Below, in pieces: positions 56,431 to 63,549 of a DNA stretch of 64,000 nucleotides (positions are counted from its first letter, which is position 1; each line of letters begins with the position of its first letter). The notes under the pieces were generated by a model that was not told where the DNA came from, did no database searches, and saw nothing but the letters and a program-made list of their open reading frames with translations. The translations under genes were made by a program, and so were the position numbers. Source of the stretch: Vibrio amylolyticus (GTDB lineage Bacteria; Pseudomonadota; Gammaproteobacteria; Enterobacterales; Vibrionaceae); contig NZ_JAJHVV010000009.1 in the NCBI RefSeq assembly GCF_023145695.1, positions 166,862-230,861 on the forward strand. The letters are read 5' to 3'.

Positions 56431-56438
56431 TTCGATAT

Positions 56439-56700
56439 TTACACAAAGTCTGTCCGATTGGATAAACCTAGCTGTTTTTTACGAAGCATGTAAAAAATTG
56501 AAATTAACAGTCCGAAAAATAACCCACGCGGAAATGTTTTCTACAAGAAGCTGGGGAAACCAGTTCAAAATACTAAATGGTAAGATAAATGCAGCGCTAT
56601 TAAAGAGTAGGTTGGTAGTTAGCCATGAAAGATACTCGGAATTATAAAAGTATAATGAAAATGCCCTACAAGGAGAGCTTACCTTTCATGAAGTCACTAT
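56439..56700 (-). pseudogene. Frameshifted paralogue of the DUF6404-like cassette gene
   Basis: On the minus strand the frames read YLSWLTTNLLFNSAAF then ILPFSILNWF, and after a one-base shift near GCGTGGG, GLFFGLLISIFYMLRKKQLG followed by LSNRTDFV and a stop. This matches the intact gene at 60322-60660 (LIFSILNWF ... GLFFGLLMSVFYWVRKKQLG ... WTELV). The 5' part is not recognisable, so the copy is frameshifted and possibly truncated. The match also extends into the attC side (ATATTTACACAA/CTGTCC). Confidence 0.75.
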
Positions 56701-56804
56701 GCACTTTAGTTTTATTGATTTCCTGAATATATGCCCGAAATCATTAATGGTTGCTTATAGCTCATATATAATCACTTCATACTCACCGAAGAGGGAGAAC
56801 CAAT

Positions 56805-57203
56805 ATGAAACATTCCGCACTAATTACGTTATTGCTCTTAATAACCACGTCAATAGCACTTGCAAACACAGATAGTAAAACTTCACGTAAAATTGGGACC
56901 GCTACTGATGACAAACCTTGCACATGCGTATTCAACAAAAACCGCATGTGGAACCCAGAAAAAATAGTATGGAATAATGAAGAATGGCACTGTTCAGAAT
57001 ATAAAGAAGATGGAACATGTGCATCGGTAGCCACTCTAAGTTCAGGGCAATCTAAGCAGAACCCATGTTCAAAACAAACAGTCCCACTGTATTGCGCATT
57101 TAACTTAGATAATGCCCCAAAATATATCGAAATTGAAAATGATACTTGGCAATGTACCGCATACGATGAAGTTGGAAAATGCATCAAGTCAGGTAAGATT
57201 TAA
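56805..57203 (+). CDS. Reverse-oriented cassette gene: secreted protein with duplicated Cys motif
   Basis: This 132-residue protein has a signal peptide (MKHSALITLLLLITTSIALA) and a GAGGGAG ribosome site. The mature part holds two copies of a roughly 35-residue unit of the form C-x-F-N-x6/7-P-x-x-I-x(3-4)-N-x-x-W-x-C-x-x-Y-x-x-x-G-x-C (about residues 45-80 and 100-130). The Cys residues suggest disulfides in the periplasm or outside. It points opposite to every other gene in the array, so it must use its own promoter. No known family. Confidence 0.65.
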   Translation: MKHSALITLLLLITTSIALANTDSKTSRKIGTATDDKPCTCVFNKNRMWNPEKIVWNNEEWHCSEYKEDGTCASVATLSSGQSKQNPCSKQTVPLYCAFNLDNAPKYIEIENDTWQCTAYDEVGKCIKSGKI

Positions 57204-57208
57204 AGTGG

Positions 57209-57287
57209 CTAAAGGCTTAGCACCGACGCGAAACTAACGTGCCATAGACTTTTGCTAAGCAGGGTTACTGCTGAGCGATTGTATGGT
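57209..57287. repeat. Degenerate attC site of the lipocalin cassette
   Basis: It shares the stretch GCCATAGACTTTTGC...AAGC with the clear attC at 62816, but the ends have drifted (TTGTATGGT instead of TTGTTAGGT). Recombination activity is doubtful. Confidence 0.5.
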
Positions 57288-57803
57288 CTATTTTTGTTCC
57301 ACGTAAATCAACTGTTCCACTGCAAAGCCATGTGATTGTGCTAACTGCTTAAATTTATTTTTAATTTCAACACTTACCGTTGGTGTTCTTGATAGTAACC
57401 AAAGGTAGTCATTGTTTGGTCCTGAAACAAATGCATAGTCATAGTTATCTTTCTCCAACTCAAAAACAACATACGAGCCATAAAATGGACCAAAAAATGA
57501 AACCTTTAAATACGCTTCATTCTTAGAATTTACGAAATATGCTTTACCTTCCGCCTCTTTCCATTCGTTTTTATCTTCTGAGTAACCGCGATTTAGAACC
57601 GAAACACCACCATCAGAGCGCATCGAGTATTCCGCAGTAACCTGACTTAAACCTCGTTCAAAAGAGTGGTCTAAACGAGCAATTTCGTACCACTTACCTA
57701 AATATTTTTCTAATTCAAATTGTTGCACGGGTTGAATTGTTTGAGGTATACCTAGGCAGCCACCCAAAGAGAGTAGAGCGAGTAACAGTATGTACTTTTT
57801 CAT
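57288..57803 (-). CDS. blc: Outer membrane lipoprotein, lipocalin (Blc/VlpA-like)
   Basis: This 171-residue lipoprotein has a lipobox LSLGGC after MKKYILLLAL. The lipocalin signature LEKYLGKWYEIARLDHSFERGL has the GxW motif near residue 40. The later strands read LKVSFFGPFYGSYVVFEL and YDYAFVSGPNNDYLWLLSRTP. Blc-type lipocalins bind lipids or fatty acids at the outer membrane. A lipocalin cassette is a known resident of the Vibrio cholerae superintegron. ATG 57803 follows GGAGG and is chosen over 57815. Confidence 0.9.
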   Translation of the reverse strand: MKKYILLLALLSLGGCLGIPQTIQPVQQFELEKYLGKWYEIARLDHSFERGLSQVTAEYSMRSDGGVSVLNRGYSEDKNEWKEAEGKAYFVNSKNEAYLKVSFFGPFYGSYVVFELEKDNYDYAFVSGPNNDYLWLLSRTPTVSVEIKNKFKQLAQSHGFAVEQLIYVEQK

Positions 57804-57942
57804 GGTTTCCTCCATATAAGCCTGATCAAACTCAAGTTACGAACAATGCTACTAGTTACCTAAACCTTTGTAGCGTTAACACTAAATTTAGATCAAACCA
57901 AAAATTCTAAGTGTTGGGAATAACGAATAAACGTTTGTATGA

Positions 57943-58266
57943 TTATTTTTCAAGCGCGAGAGAATGTATCGCCTCCTGCACCGATGTGAACTGTATTTTA
58001 GTCAAACACATTTCCATTTTTGCAAACTCATGTTCTTGAATTAGTTTGGTAACTGACTCAAGAGACAACTCAATTCCTTGCGATTCAAATATATAGCTCT
58101 CGCCAATGTGATTGACTAAATAACGTTGACCGTTACTGTCTATCAATTGGTCTAAACCACTCCAAATCAAGGACTCAAACTCGCTAGCCAATACCAACTC
58201 AGACTCGAGATACATTAACTCAGAGTCACCTTCTAATTTGAAAATACATGGCCATTGAATCATCAT
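57943..58266 (-). CDS. DUF4144-like cassette protein
   Basis: This 107-residue acidic protein begins MMIQWPCIFKLEGDSELMYLESE and has SLESVTKLIQEHEFAKMEMCLTKIQF near the end. This fits a small Vibrio family annotated as DUF4144, from memory of the pattern. No motif of function is seen. ATG 58266 follows AGGG. A longer frame to 58323 is ignored. The region 57816-57942 in front of the lipocalin shows only faint attC-like pairing. Confidence 0.65.
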   Translation of the reverse strand: MMIQWPCIFKLEGDSELMYLESELVLASEFESLIWSGLDQLIDSNGQRYLVNHIGESYIFESQGIELSLESVTKLIQEHEFAKMEMCLTKIQFTSVQEAIHSLALEK

Positions 58267-58401
58267 TTTACCCTGTAAAGAAAACGCCCGATGAAGTAGT
58301 AAATAACGCGCCACCGAAGCCAAATTTTAAACGCAATTACGCAATCTAAAGCCTACAGCAAAAGGGTAAGCGCTACGAATTAGTTTGAAACGTTGTTATA
58401 T

Positions 58402-58491
58402 GCGTAACTCAATTTTCTAGGGCTTGTCACTCTTACAAAATTAGTGTGCTAATGGCACACGTGTTGCTCCCGTGGAACAACTTGTTAGGTG
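58402..58491. repeat. attC site of the Trp-rich protein cassette
   Basis: The right end is GTTAGGT (58485-58491), and the left end TAAC lies at 58405-58408. Between them lies a CACACGTGTTG...AGTGTGC-type imperfect stem. Confidence 0.6.
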
Positions 58492-58510
58492 TGTTTTCCT
58501 GCAAGTTAGA

Positions 58511-58726
58511 TTACTTCCACCCTTGCAGCCATTTTGTTTTGTCTTTCAAGTCAGGCCAATCAATTAGATATTCATTATGGGTGATGACCGCTTCAAGTTT
58601 GCATAGAATGACAGAACCATCTTCGTTGAACTCGACTTCTGAGATAAGGAAGTGCTTTTCACGGTTGTTAGGGTTGGTTGCTGTCCATTTACTATAAAGT
58701 AATTTCTGAGGGTTAATACGATTCAT
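58511..58726 (-). CDS. Small Trp-rich protein (TIGR02450-like)
   Basis: This 71-residue protein reads NPQKLLYSKWTATNPNNREKHFLISEV and ends IDWPDLKDKTKWLQGWK. That is the pattern of the small Trp-rich family found in marine gamma-proteobacteria. The function is unknown. CGGAG precedes the ATG. It is the gene of the cassette whose attC lies at 58402-58491. Confidence 0.8.
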   Translation of the reverse strand: MNRINPQKLLYSKWTATNPNNREKHFLISEVEFNEDGSVILCKLEAVITHNEYLIDWPDLKDKTKWLQGWK

Positions 58727-58827
58727 TTAGACTCCGACAAATGATAGACCAAAAATATAGTTACGTGCTGGTCCAAGAAATAGTTCAGTTTTATTTGATG
58801 ATACGAAGTAGGGTACCGGGCGCGTAG

Positions 58828-59163
58828 CTATGGGTTTAGCTTATCGATCTCTAGGAGCGCTGTTAGGCAATGTGTTAGCTCTTTCTGGCTGATTTTTTGA
58901 AGTTTTCCAACGTATCTATGGACTGTATAAGAGAAAAATAAGGCAAGAACAATGTACAACACCTCGTGTAAAGGTTGTTGTAGGCTAGAAAACAACATGT
59001 CTATCGAAAATAGAGGCACCAATATACAGCTCACTGACAGAACAATATTGACTCTTGTTGCAATAGATTCATTACCACAATTTAGACAGATATGGTTATT
59101 CCAACGAGTAATTTTAAATGAATTGAAGAAGCTAACTCTCACCCCACAATATGGACATGTCAT
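58828..59163 (-). CDS. Zinc-ribbon membrane protein
   Basis: This 111-residue protein starts MTCPYCGVRVSFF and continues NNHICLNCGNE, so two CxxC pairs form a zinc ribbon (about residues 3-30). Two hydrophobic segments follow (about 37-55 and 65-85). AAGGAGA precedes ATG 59163. No family name is assigned. The layout (zinc ribbon then two helices) recurs in other Vibrio cassettes. No convincing attC is seen in 58727-58827. Confidence 0.65.
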   Translation of the reverse strand: MTCPYCGVRVSFFNSFKITRWNNHICLNCGNESIATRVNIVLSVSCILVPLFSIDMLFSSLQQPLHEVLYIVLALFFSYTVHRYVGKLQKISQKELTHCLTALLEIDKLNP

Positions 59164-59214
59164 GCTCTCTCCTTGAGGTGTTGTTAAATGGTGAAAAATG
59201 GTTGGTAAGAACTC

Positions 59215-59251
59215 AAAAAGAACGAACAAAAGCCAATGGTTTTTGTTCGTT
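59215..59251 (-). terminator. Terminator of the GFA gene
   Basis: A 14-base arm (59221-59234) pairs with 59238-59251, including one G-T pair, over AAT. The minus strand then runs into CTTTTT. It lies about 20 bases after the GFA stop. Confidence 0.75.
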
Positions 59252-59270
59252 TAAATGCCCGGTTAGCGGT

Positions 59271-59684
59271 TTACTCTCCATTTTCAAAGTGGGCAAACAC
59301 TTCCGCACCAGTCATGTACTGTGTTTCATTTTTAAATTCGTAGTATTCGGGTTTTTCATCAATGAATATTTGATGAGTTAGTTTGTAGTCATTCTCTGAT
59401 ATTAATAATCCAACAGGAAGATGGTACTGATTATTTGGCACTAAGAAGTAAAACAAGTGCGTACCACATTTACCGCAGAAACCCCTTTCAGCCCAATCTG
59501 ATGACTGATACCTAACAACACTTGATTCACCTGATATTCTAACTGAATCAGCGCAATCAATGGCTAACATCGGGCCACCTGACCAATTTCTACACATACT
59601 GCAATGACAAGCTGCCAATTCGTTTCTGGCGTATTCTACTTCTAACTCAACCGAGCCACATAGACACTTTCCTTTACCTTTCAT
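59271..59684 (-). CDS. GFA family (glutathione-dependent formaldehyde-activating-like) protein
   Basis: This 137-residue protein has zinc-binding CLCGSVELEVE, CHCSMCRNWSGG (CxCxxC) and RGFCGKCGTHLF, the typical GFA/CENP-V Cys set. It is the common small form, not proven to act on formaldehyde. GGAGGATC precedes the ATG. GFA cassettes are frequent in Vibrio integrons. Confidence 0.9.
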   Translation of the reverse strand: MKGKGKCLCGSVELEVEYARNELAACHCSMCRNWSGGPMLAIDCADSVRISGESSVVRYQSSDWAERGFCGKCGTHLFYFLVPNNQYHLPVGLLISENDYKLTHQIFIDEKPEYYEFKNETQYMTGAEVFAHFENGE

Positions 59685-59735
59685 AGATCCTCCAATCTTT
59701 GTAATGTGTGGAACTTAATATCAGCTAATACCTTG

Positions 59736-60206
59736 TTATGTGCCTGCCCGCCACACCATTATTGTTGTTTCTGAGTCATGATGTTGAGCTAGGTGTAAGG
59801 CCTTGAAGCCATGTTTTAAGTACAGTGGGATATTGAAACACTCACATTGTAAGTATAGATCTTGTACACCAAAATCTATTGCCAACACTTTCGCTTTTTT
59901 CAGTAGTTGACTTGCAACACCTTGTCCTCGATTAGCAGGGTTGGTGTACACTCCGCCGACCCAATGCTCATATTCAGGATAGTTCTTATTTTCACGAATC
60001 TTGAGTTCCAATACACCTACTAATTTATCCTCCATACAAGCGATAAGAGCCAATGGTATTTGGTCCCGATTTTGAGATTTCTCGGTGACTTTTTCTAATA
60101 CCATTTCTTCAGTGATATTCGGCGCAATATGAGCCCACTCGTCAAAGTACCACTTAGCTATTTTAGGTACATAGTCGGGATGCTCCGCGAGTAATGTAAT
60201 TTCCAT
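59736..60206 (-). CDS. GNAT family N-acetyltransferase
   Basis: This 156-residue single GNAT domain has EHPDYVPKIAKWYFDEWAHIAP at the start. The acetyl-CoA motif is GGVYTNPANRGQGVASQLLKKA (R/QxxGxG/A form) and it ends YLKHGFKAL. The substrate is not known, and aminoglycoside acetylation is only one possibility in a cassette setting. ATG 60206 has GAGG in front. Only about 50 bases separate it from the GFA gene, with a TTGTTATG trace of an attC. Confidence 0.85.
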   Translation of the reverse strand: MEITLLAEHPDYVPKIAKWYFDEWAHIAPNITEEMVLEKVTEKSQNRDQIPLALIACMEDKLVGVLELKIRENKNYPEYEHWVGGVYTNPANRGQGVASQLLKKAKVLAIDFGVQDLYLQCECFNIPLYLKHGFKALHLAQHHDSETTIMVWRAGT

Positions 60207-60225
60207 GAATCCTCTTTGTCGCATA

Positions 60226-60313
60226 GCTCTAAACGAACCCACATGAAACTTGGAGTGTCATTTTTCGATGCGAAGTCGCCATGCGTAAATGTTGGGCCAG
60301 TGCTTTGTTCGGT
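60226..60313. repeat. Degenerate attC site of the DUF6404-like cassette
   Basis: It resembles the 62134 and 62816 attC sites (AACCCACATGAAACTTGG ... GCGAAG ... GCCATGCGT). The right end reads GTTCGGT and the left end lacks a clean RYYYAAC. 88 bases. Confidence 0.55.
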
Positions 60314-60321
60314 CTTTATAT

Positions 60322-60660
60322 TTACACAAGCTCTGTCCAATTGGTCAAACCTAGCTGTTTTTTACGAACCCAATAGAAAACCGACATTAATAACCCAAAA
60401 AACAGGCCACTAAAGACACCTTCAAGAAGAATTTGGGTAACGGGATTAGTGTTATTGAACCAATTTAATATGCTGAATATTAATCCGAACATCAGGCTAG
60501 TAAAGATAAAGTTGATGGTGAACTTTTGATAATACGGTGGTGGTATTTGCATACTAATAAACCTAAATAACTTTAAAAGGGGAGGGTTAAAGTTAGCTCT
60601 CCAAACCCCTTTACTTTCAAGTTCTTTATGTGCCGCTTTTAGTTGAAATTCATATGACAT
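60322..60660 (-). CDS. DUF6404-like cassette membrane protein
   Basis: This 112-residue protein begins MSYEFQLKAAHKELESKGVW, has a PPPYYQKF stretch and two helices (about 50-70 and 80-98) ending in RKKQLGLTNW. The pattern fits the DUF6404 family seen in Vibrio cassettes. AAGGAAAC precedes ATG 60660, so the upstream ATG 60678 is not used. A frameshifted relative is present at 56439. Confidence 0.75.
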   Translation of the reverse strand: MSYEFQLKAAHKELESKGVWRANFNPPLLKLFRFISMQIPPPYYQKFTINFIFTSLMFGLIFSILNWFNNTNPVTQILLEGVFSGLFFGLLMSVFYWVRKKQLGLTNWTELV

Positions 60661-60699
60661 TTGAGTTTCCTTACTCATGATATAATGAATTTGAAGTAA

Positions 60700-60837
60700 A
60701 CCTAACGCTTTTTAACAAGTGACAAAACAAAGTCACAAAACAAAGCGACTAAATGCAATTTCCATCACTTTAACTCCAAAGCCTGAGCATTACAAAAATG
60801 CCATGCGTTAAGTGTCTAGTTTAGCGCATTGTTATGA
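60700..60837. repeat. attC site, long type
   Basis: It starts ACCTAAC (60700-60706) and ends GTTATGA (60831-60837). It has the CAAGTGACAAAACAAAG stretch shared with the attC at 61648. 138 bases, belonging to the 60840 cassette. Confidence 0.7.
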
Positions 60838-60839
60838 GC

Positions 60840-61196
60840 CTAGCTCAAGTAAACACCAGACTGTCTTAATTGTTGCTTTAAATCTAACAGTTTGAACTGA
60901 GTGAAAATTAACTGTGTGATAGAAGTTGTACCAGTAAAGATTGAAAGCGCAGTGATCACCCAACTCCATTCAACACCAACAAAAATATGTGGTACCGTAA
61001 AAGCGAATGCAAAAGAAAAGGCTGCGTTGGTGGCTTGAATAAATTCGTTACCAGATACTTTGTAGCTGTTGCTTGAACTATCGTATGAGATTTTCACCTT
61101 AGAACCAGCATTACGAAACTTGCAATAAACTACGTCTTTTTGACCATCAAATGGAATATCGTTAAGTTCCAGGATATTCCTAACCGTATCTAACAT
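60840..61196 (-). CDS. Cassette membrane protein, unknown
   Basis: This 118-residue protein has a soluble N-terminal third with one Cys (VVYCKFRNAGSKVKISYD) and two hydrophobic segments (about 55-75 and 78-98). AAGGAGAAAT precedes the ATG. No family is recognised. Confidence 0.6.
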   Translation of the reverse strand: MLDTVRNILELNDIPFDGQKDVVYCKFRNAGSKVKISYDSSSNSYKVSGNEFIQATNAAFSFAFAFTVPHIFVGVEWSWVITALSIFTGTTSITQLIFTQFKLLDLKQQLRQSGVYLS

Positions 61197-61218
61197 CTAT
61201 TTCTCCTTGATGAATTGG

Positions 61219-61347
61219 CTCATAACGCTTTACTAACGTCCAACAACGCGATGCCACCAGAGTTAAATATTGTGCCATAAACACGGAGCTGAATTTGCGA
61301 CTGAGGTCGCCAAGCGTTTGGAGTCCCTGTTAAGCGATTTGTTAGCA
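61219..61347. repeat. attC site of the zinc-ribbon cassette
   Basis: The left end is CATAACGC and the right end TTGTTAGCA. The centre GCGACTGAGGTCGCC forms the stem tip. About 129 bases. Confidence 0.65.
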
Positions 61348-61365
61348 CAAAGTATAACGATGAGT

Positions 61366-61614
61366 TCAACTCCAACCATGAGGCATGCTCTCATTATCTG
61401 TGTATTCTGAACCACAAACAGTGCACTTGAAGTAACTTATGTTTGATTTTGAGTTATATTGGTTGAGCAATACACCAAACACAAAATGAAGAATTTTACT
61501 CTTTAGGTTGTTCTTTTCAGCTTTTTTGGCTTCAATTTCTGAAGCGTTTAATCTTCGATGTATTGTCTTTTGATTGCATTTACTGCAGTGTAGCGCTGTT
61601 CCATTATCAGACAT
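61366..61614 (-). CDS. Small zinc-ribbon cassette protein
   Basis: This 82-residue protein has CSKCNQK near the start and CTVCGSEY near the end, so two CxxC pairs may form a zinc ribbon. Between them lies a basic, helical stretch. AAGGAAGG precedes the ATG. No function is assigned. Confidence 0.65.
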   Translation of the reverse strand: MSDNGTALHCSKCNQKTIHRRLNASEIEAKKAEKNNLKSKILHFVFGVLLNQYNSKSNISYFKCTVCGSEYTDNESMPHGWS

Positions 61615-61647
61615 ATAAACCTTCCTTGTGTGAAAATCTCAATCTGT

Positions 61648-61774
61648 GTGCTAAAGCCTTGTTAAATAGTGACAAAACAAAGCCACCAAACCTAATATGA
61701 CCACCATAACCACAAAAACTGACCGTTACAAAAGTGTCAAGCGTTTTGGAATCCAGTTGAACAATTTGTTATGC
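61648..61774. repeat. attC site, long type
   Basis: AGTGACAAAACAAAG is shared with the attC at 60700. The right end is TTTGTTATGC (61766-61774) and the left end is a drifted CTAAAGC. 127 bases. Confidence 0.6.
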
Positions 61775-61777
61775 ATT

Positions 61778-62110
61778 TTATTCTCCATTAATCGAATCTA
61801 TATAATCTTTTAGGGCTCTGGATTTATGATGTACGACCAGCGTAGATATTGGGAAACCAACAACGAGAGCACCAAATAGAATACTGAAAACTAGATTTTC
61901 ATCTGATAAATTTTGCAGGAGGTTTATCAGAAACAACATTGTGAGCAATGCATAACGCCAATATTGGAGTTTTAGTTCATAACAGTTCATAGGAATATTA
62001 TGAGCTATTGCGACAGGGAACGAGAAAAATGAAAGATTGACGTAAATGATGTTGTTCTTCATTTTTGCTTTGAAACCATGTTCTAGTAACGAATCCAATA
62101 GCTGGTTCAT
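61778..62110 (-). CDS. Cassette membrane protein, unknown
   Basis: This 110-residue protein has two hydrophobic helices (about 50-68 and 74-93) after a soluble part. It ends with a basic/acidic tail. AAAAAGGAAC precedes the ATG. No family is recognised. Confidence 0.6.
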   Translation of the reverse strand: MNQLLDSLLEHGFKAKMKNNIIYVNLSFFSFPVAIAHNIPMNCYELKLQYWRYALLTMLFLINLLQNLSDENLVFSILFGALVVGFPISTLVVHHKSRALKDYIDSINGE

Positions 62111-62133
62111 ACAAGTTCCTTTTTATGATTTGC

Positions 62134-62229
62134 ACATAGCGCCAAACTAACCCGCATGAAACCTTGGCATAGAATTTTGCGAAGCGAAAATGCCAAGCGT
62201 GAAGTGTCGTGTTGAGCGCCTTGTTAGGT
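62134..62229. repeat. attC site (near twin of 62816)
   Basis: It reads GCCAAACTAACCCGCATG ... GCGAAGCGAAAATGCC ... GCCTTGTTAGGT, with GTTAGGT at 62223-62229. Only a few bases differ from the next attC. 96 bases. Confidence 0.85.
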
Positions 62230-62247
62230 GAATCTTTTGAAGTGTTG

Positions 62248-62796
62248 CTACAAATATTTGCCTGCCTTTTTGTAAGCTTCAAGTTCAATAGGCGACTCAG
62301 CGTAGCCAAAGATCTTTAGTTGTAACAAATATTTTTTAGTAAATGCTTCGAGACCCATATCCTCTACTTGCTTTACATGGATCAGCTCATGAGACATTAA
62401 TAGCTTGTCACCTTTTGCTCTATTGGCTATCCAGATACCGTAGCCAAATGTTGTACCAGTGATATAAGGTGAGTCTAGCCCTAATCGTTGCATCTGAAAT
62501 AGCAATGATTCATTTTCCGGCAAAGGAATTGAATCGGCATAATGGACGCGAATTTTTTCAGGATGTTTGATGCCAATCTTGTGTGCTATTTCGATGTATT
62601 GAGGTAGTAATGGGACTCCTTGGGTTAGAGCTATTTCCTCATTTTTTCTTACATACTTAATAGAAAGTGGAAAATACGCTTCTAATTGCTCTAATAAATG
62701 GCCAGGAGGGTTTGCATAGACTTCATTTTTATCTTCGCAACCTAGAATTGAAATAGCAAAGAGCAACAGTGTGACAATTTTTAGTAATCTTTTCAT
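62248..62796 (-). CDS. Cassette lipoprotein with HELIH zinc-protease-like motif
   Basis: This 182-residue protein has a signal peptide and lipobox (MKRLLKIVTLLLFAISILGC). A central SHELIHVKQVEDMG matches HExxH and lies before an ELEAY Glu near the C-terminus, which could be a third zinc ligand. A gluzincin-like peptidase fold is possible. AAAAGGAATT precedes the ATG. Function is unknown. Confidence 0.7.
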   Translation of the reverse strand: MKRLLKIVTLLLFAISILGCEDKNEVYANPPGHLLEQLEAYFPLSIKYVRKNEEIALTQGVPLLPQYIEIAHKIGIKHPEKIRVHYADSIPLPENESLLFQMQRLGLDSPYITGTTFGYGIWIANRAKGDKLLMSHELIHVKQVEDMGLEAFTKKYLLQLKIFGYAESPIELEAYKKAGKYL

Positions 62797-62815
62797 TTAC
62801 TGTGAATTCCTTTTC

Positions 62816-62911
62816 ACCTAACGCCAAACTAACCCGCAAGAAACCTTGGCATAGACTTTTGCGAAGCAAAAATGCCAAGCGTGAAGTGTCGGGTTTAGTG
62901 CCTTGTTAGAA
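62816..62911. repeat. attC site
   Basis: It runs from ACCTAAC (62816-62822) to GTTAGAA (62905-62911). Inner arms CTAACCCG/CGGGTTTAG and CTTGGCAT/ATGCCAAG fold it into the usual imperfect hairpin. Confidence 0.85.
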
Positions 62912-63442
62912 TTATTTTGCAATTTTCAGTTGATCAGTTGCTCTAACCAAGCCTTTGATAAACCTGATTGCTTTATCAAGATCATCTCTTTTTACAAGAT
63001 GTGCTTGATTTTCAGTTGTGTTGGCTTGGTGCGCGGCGTCACCACGTAATGAAATTAGTTGGTCGAGTACTTTTTTTGATTGAGGAGGGTGGTAGCTATG
63101 CCACTTCCAGCTTTCAGTAATATCAATATCAAAATATGATTTAAACAGCTGCTTTGTTTTAGAAGAGTTTGGATTAAAAAAACGTTTTAAATCTTCATCG
63201 ACTCTTCTTTGAACGAAATTACCTAGTTGACTACCTTTGGTAGAATAAAGCCATACTTCGATTTCTTCTAGAAACCGATTTTTAACATAGGTTTCCCATG
63301 CAGCCAATGTTAAAACTAATCCTGCTCGTTTAAGTGATTCTGAGTTGTACTCAGTCTGATTATTCTTCTCTTGATCGAACCTACCAAGCAATTCCTCTGC
63401 ATCTTGAATAGATCGTTCAAATAATTCGCCTGATTTTGTCAA
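62912..63442 (-). CDS. HEPN domain cassette protein (RiboL-PSP-HEPN-like)
   Basis: This 176-residue helical protein starts at TTG 63442 right after AGGAGGAAT. The N-terminal LVLTLAAWETYVKNRFLEE helix and RGDAAH (R133 to H138, the R-x4-H motif) are HEPN hallmarks. HEPN proteins are often RNases in toxin-antitoxin, abortive infection or stress systems. No partner antitoxin is visible in the same cassette. The stop codon touches its attC. Confidence 0.75.
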   Translation of the reverse strand: MTKSGELFERSIQDAEELLGRFDQEKNNQTEYNSESLKRAGLVLTLAAWETYVKNRFLEEIEVWLYSTKGSQLGNFVQRRVDEDLKRFFNPNSSKTKQLFKSYFDIDITESWKWHSYHPPQSKKVLDQLISLRGDAAHQANTTENQAHLVKRDDLDKAIRFIKGLVRATDQLKIAK

Positions 63443-63466
63443 AAATTCCTCCTGAATTAATCAAAA

Positions 63467-63549
63467 TTCTAACGCTTTAATAAGTGGCTGTAACCACTGA
63501 TTTTACCGAGCCTATCAGACTCCAAGCCGAGAATGCCCAGCGTTGATAA
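63467..63549. repeat. attC site cut by an insertion sequence
   Basis: It begins TTCTAACGC (63467) and has GTGGCTGTAACCAC and CCAGCGTT parts. It lacks the GTTRRRY end because sequence beyond about 63549 belongs to the IS. Confidence 0.55.

Noticed and set aside
57816..57942. attC between lipocalin and DUF4144-like genes
   Set aside because: Only weak pairing (ACACT/AGTGT) was seen and no GTTRRRY end.
59164..59270. attC before the GFA gene
   Set aside because: The strong stem ends in a minus-strand T-run, so a terminator is the simpler reading.
56343..63549. CRISPR-like repeat array
   Set aside because: Repeats are long, variable, palindromic and separated by genes, as expected of attC sites and not of CRISPR.
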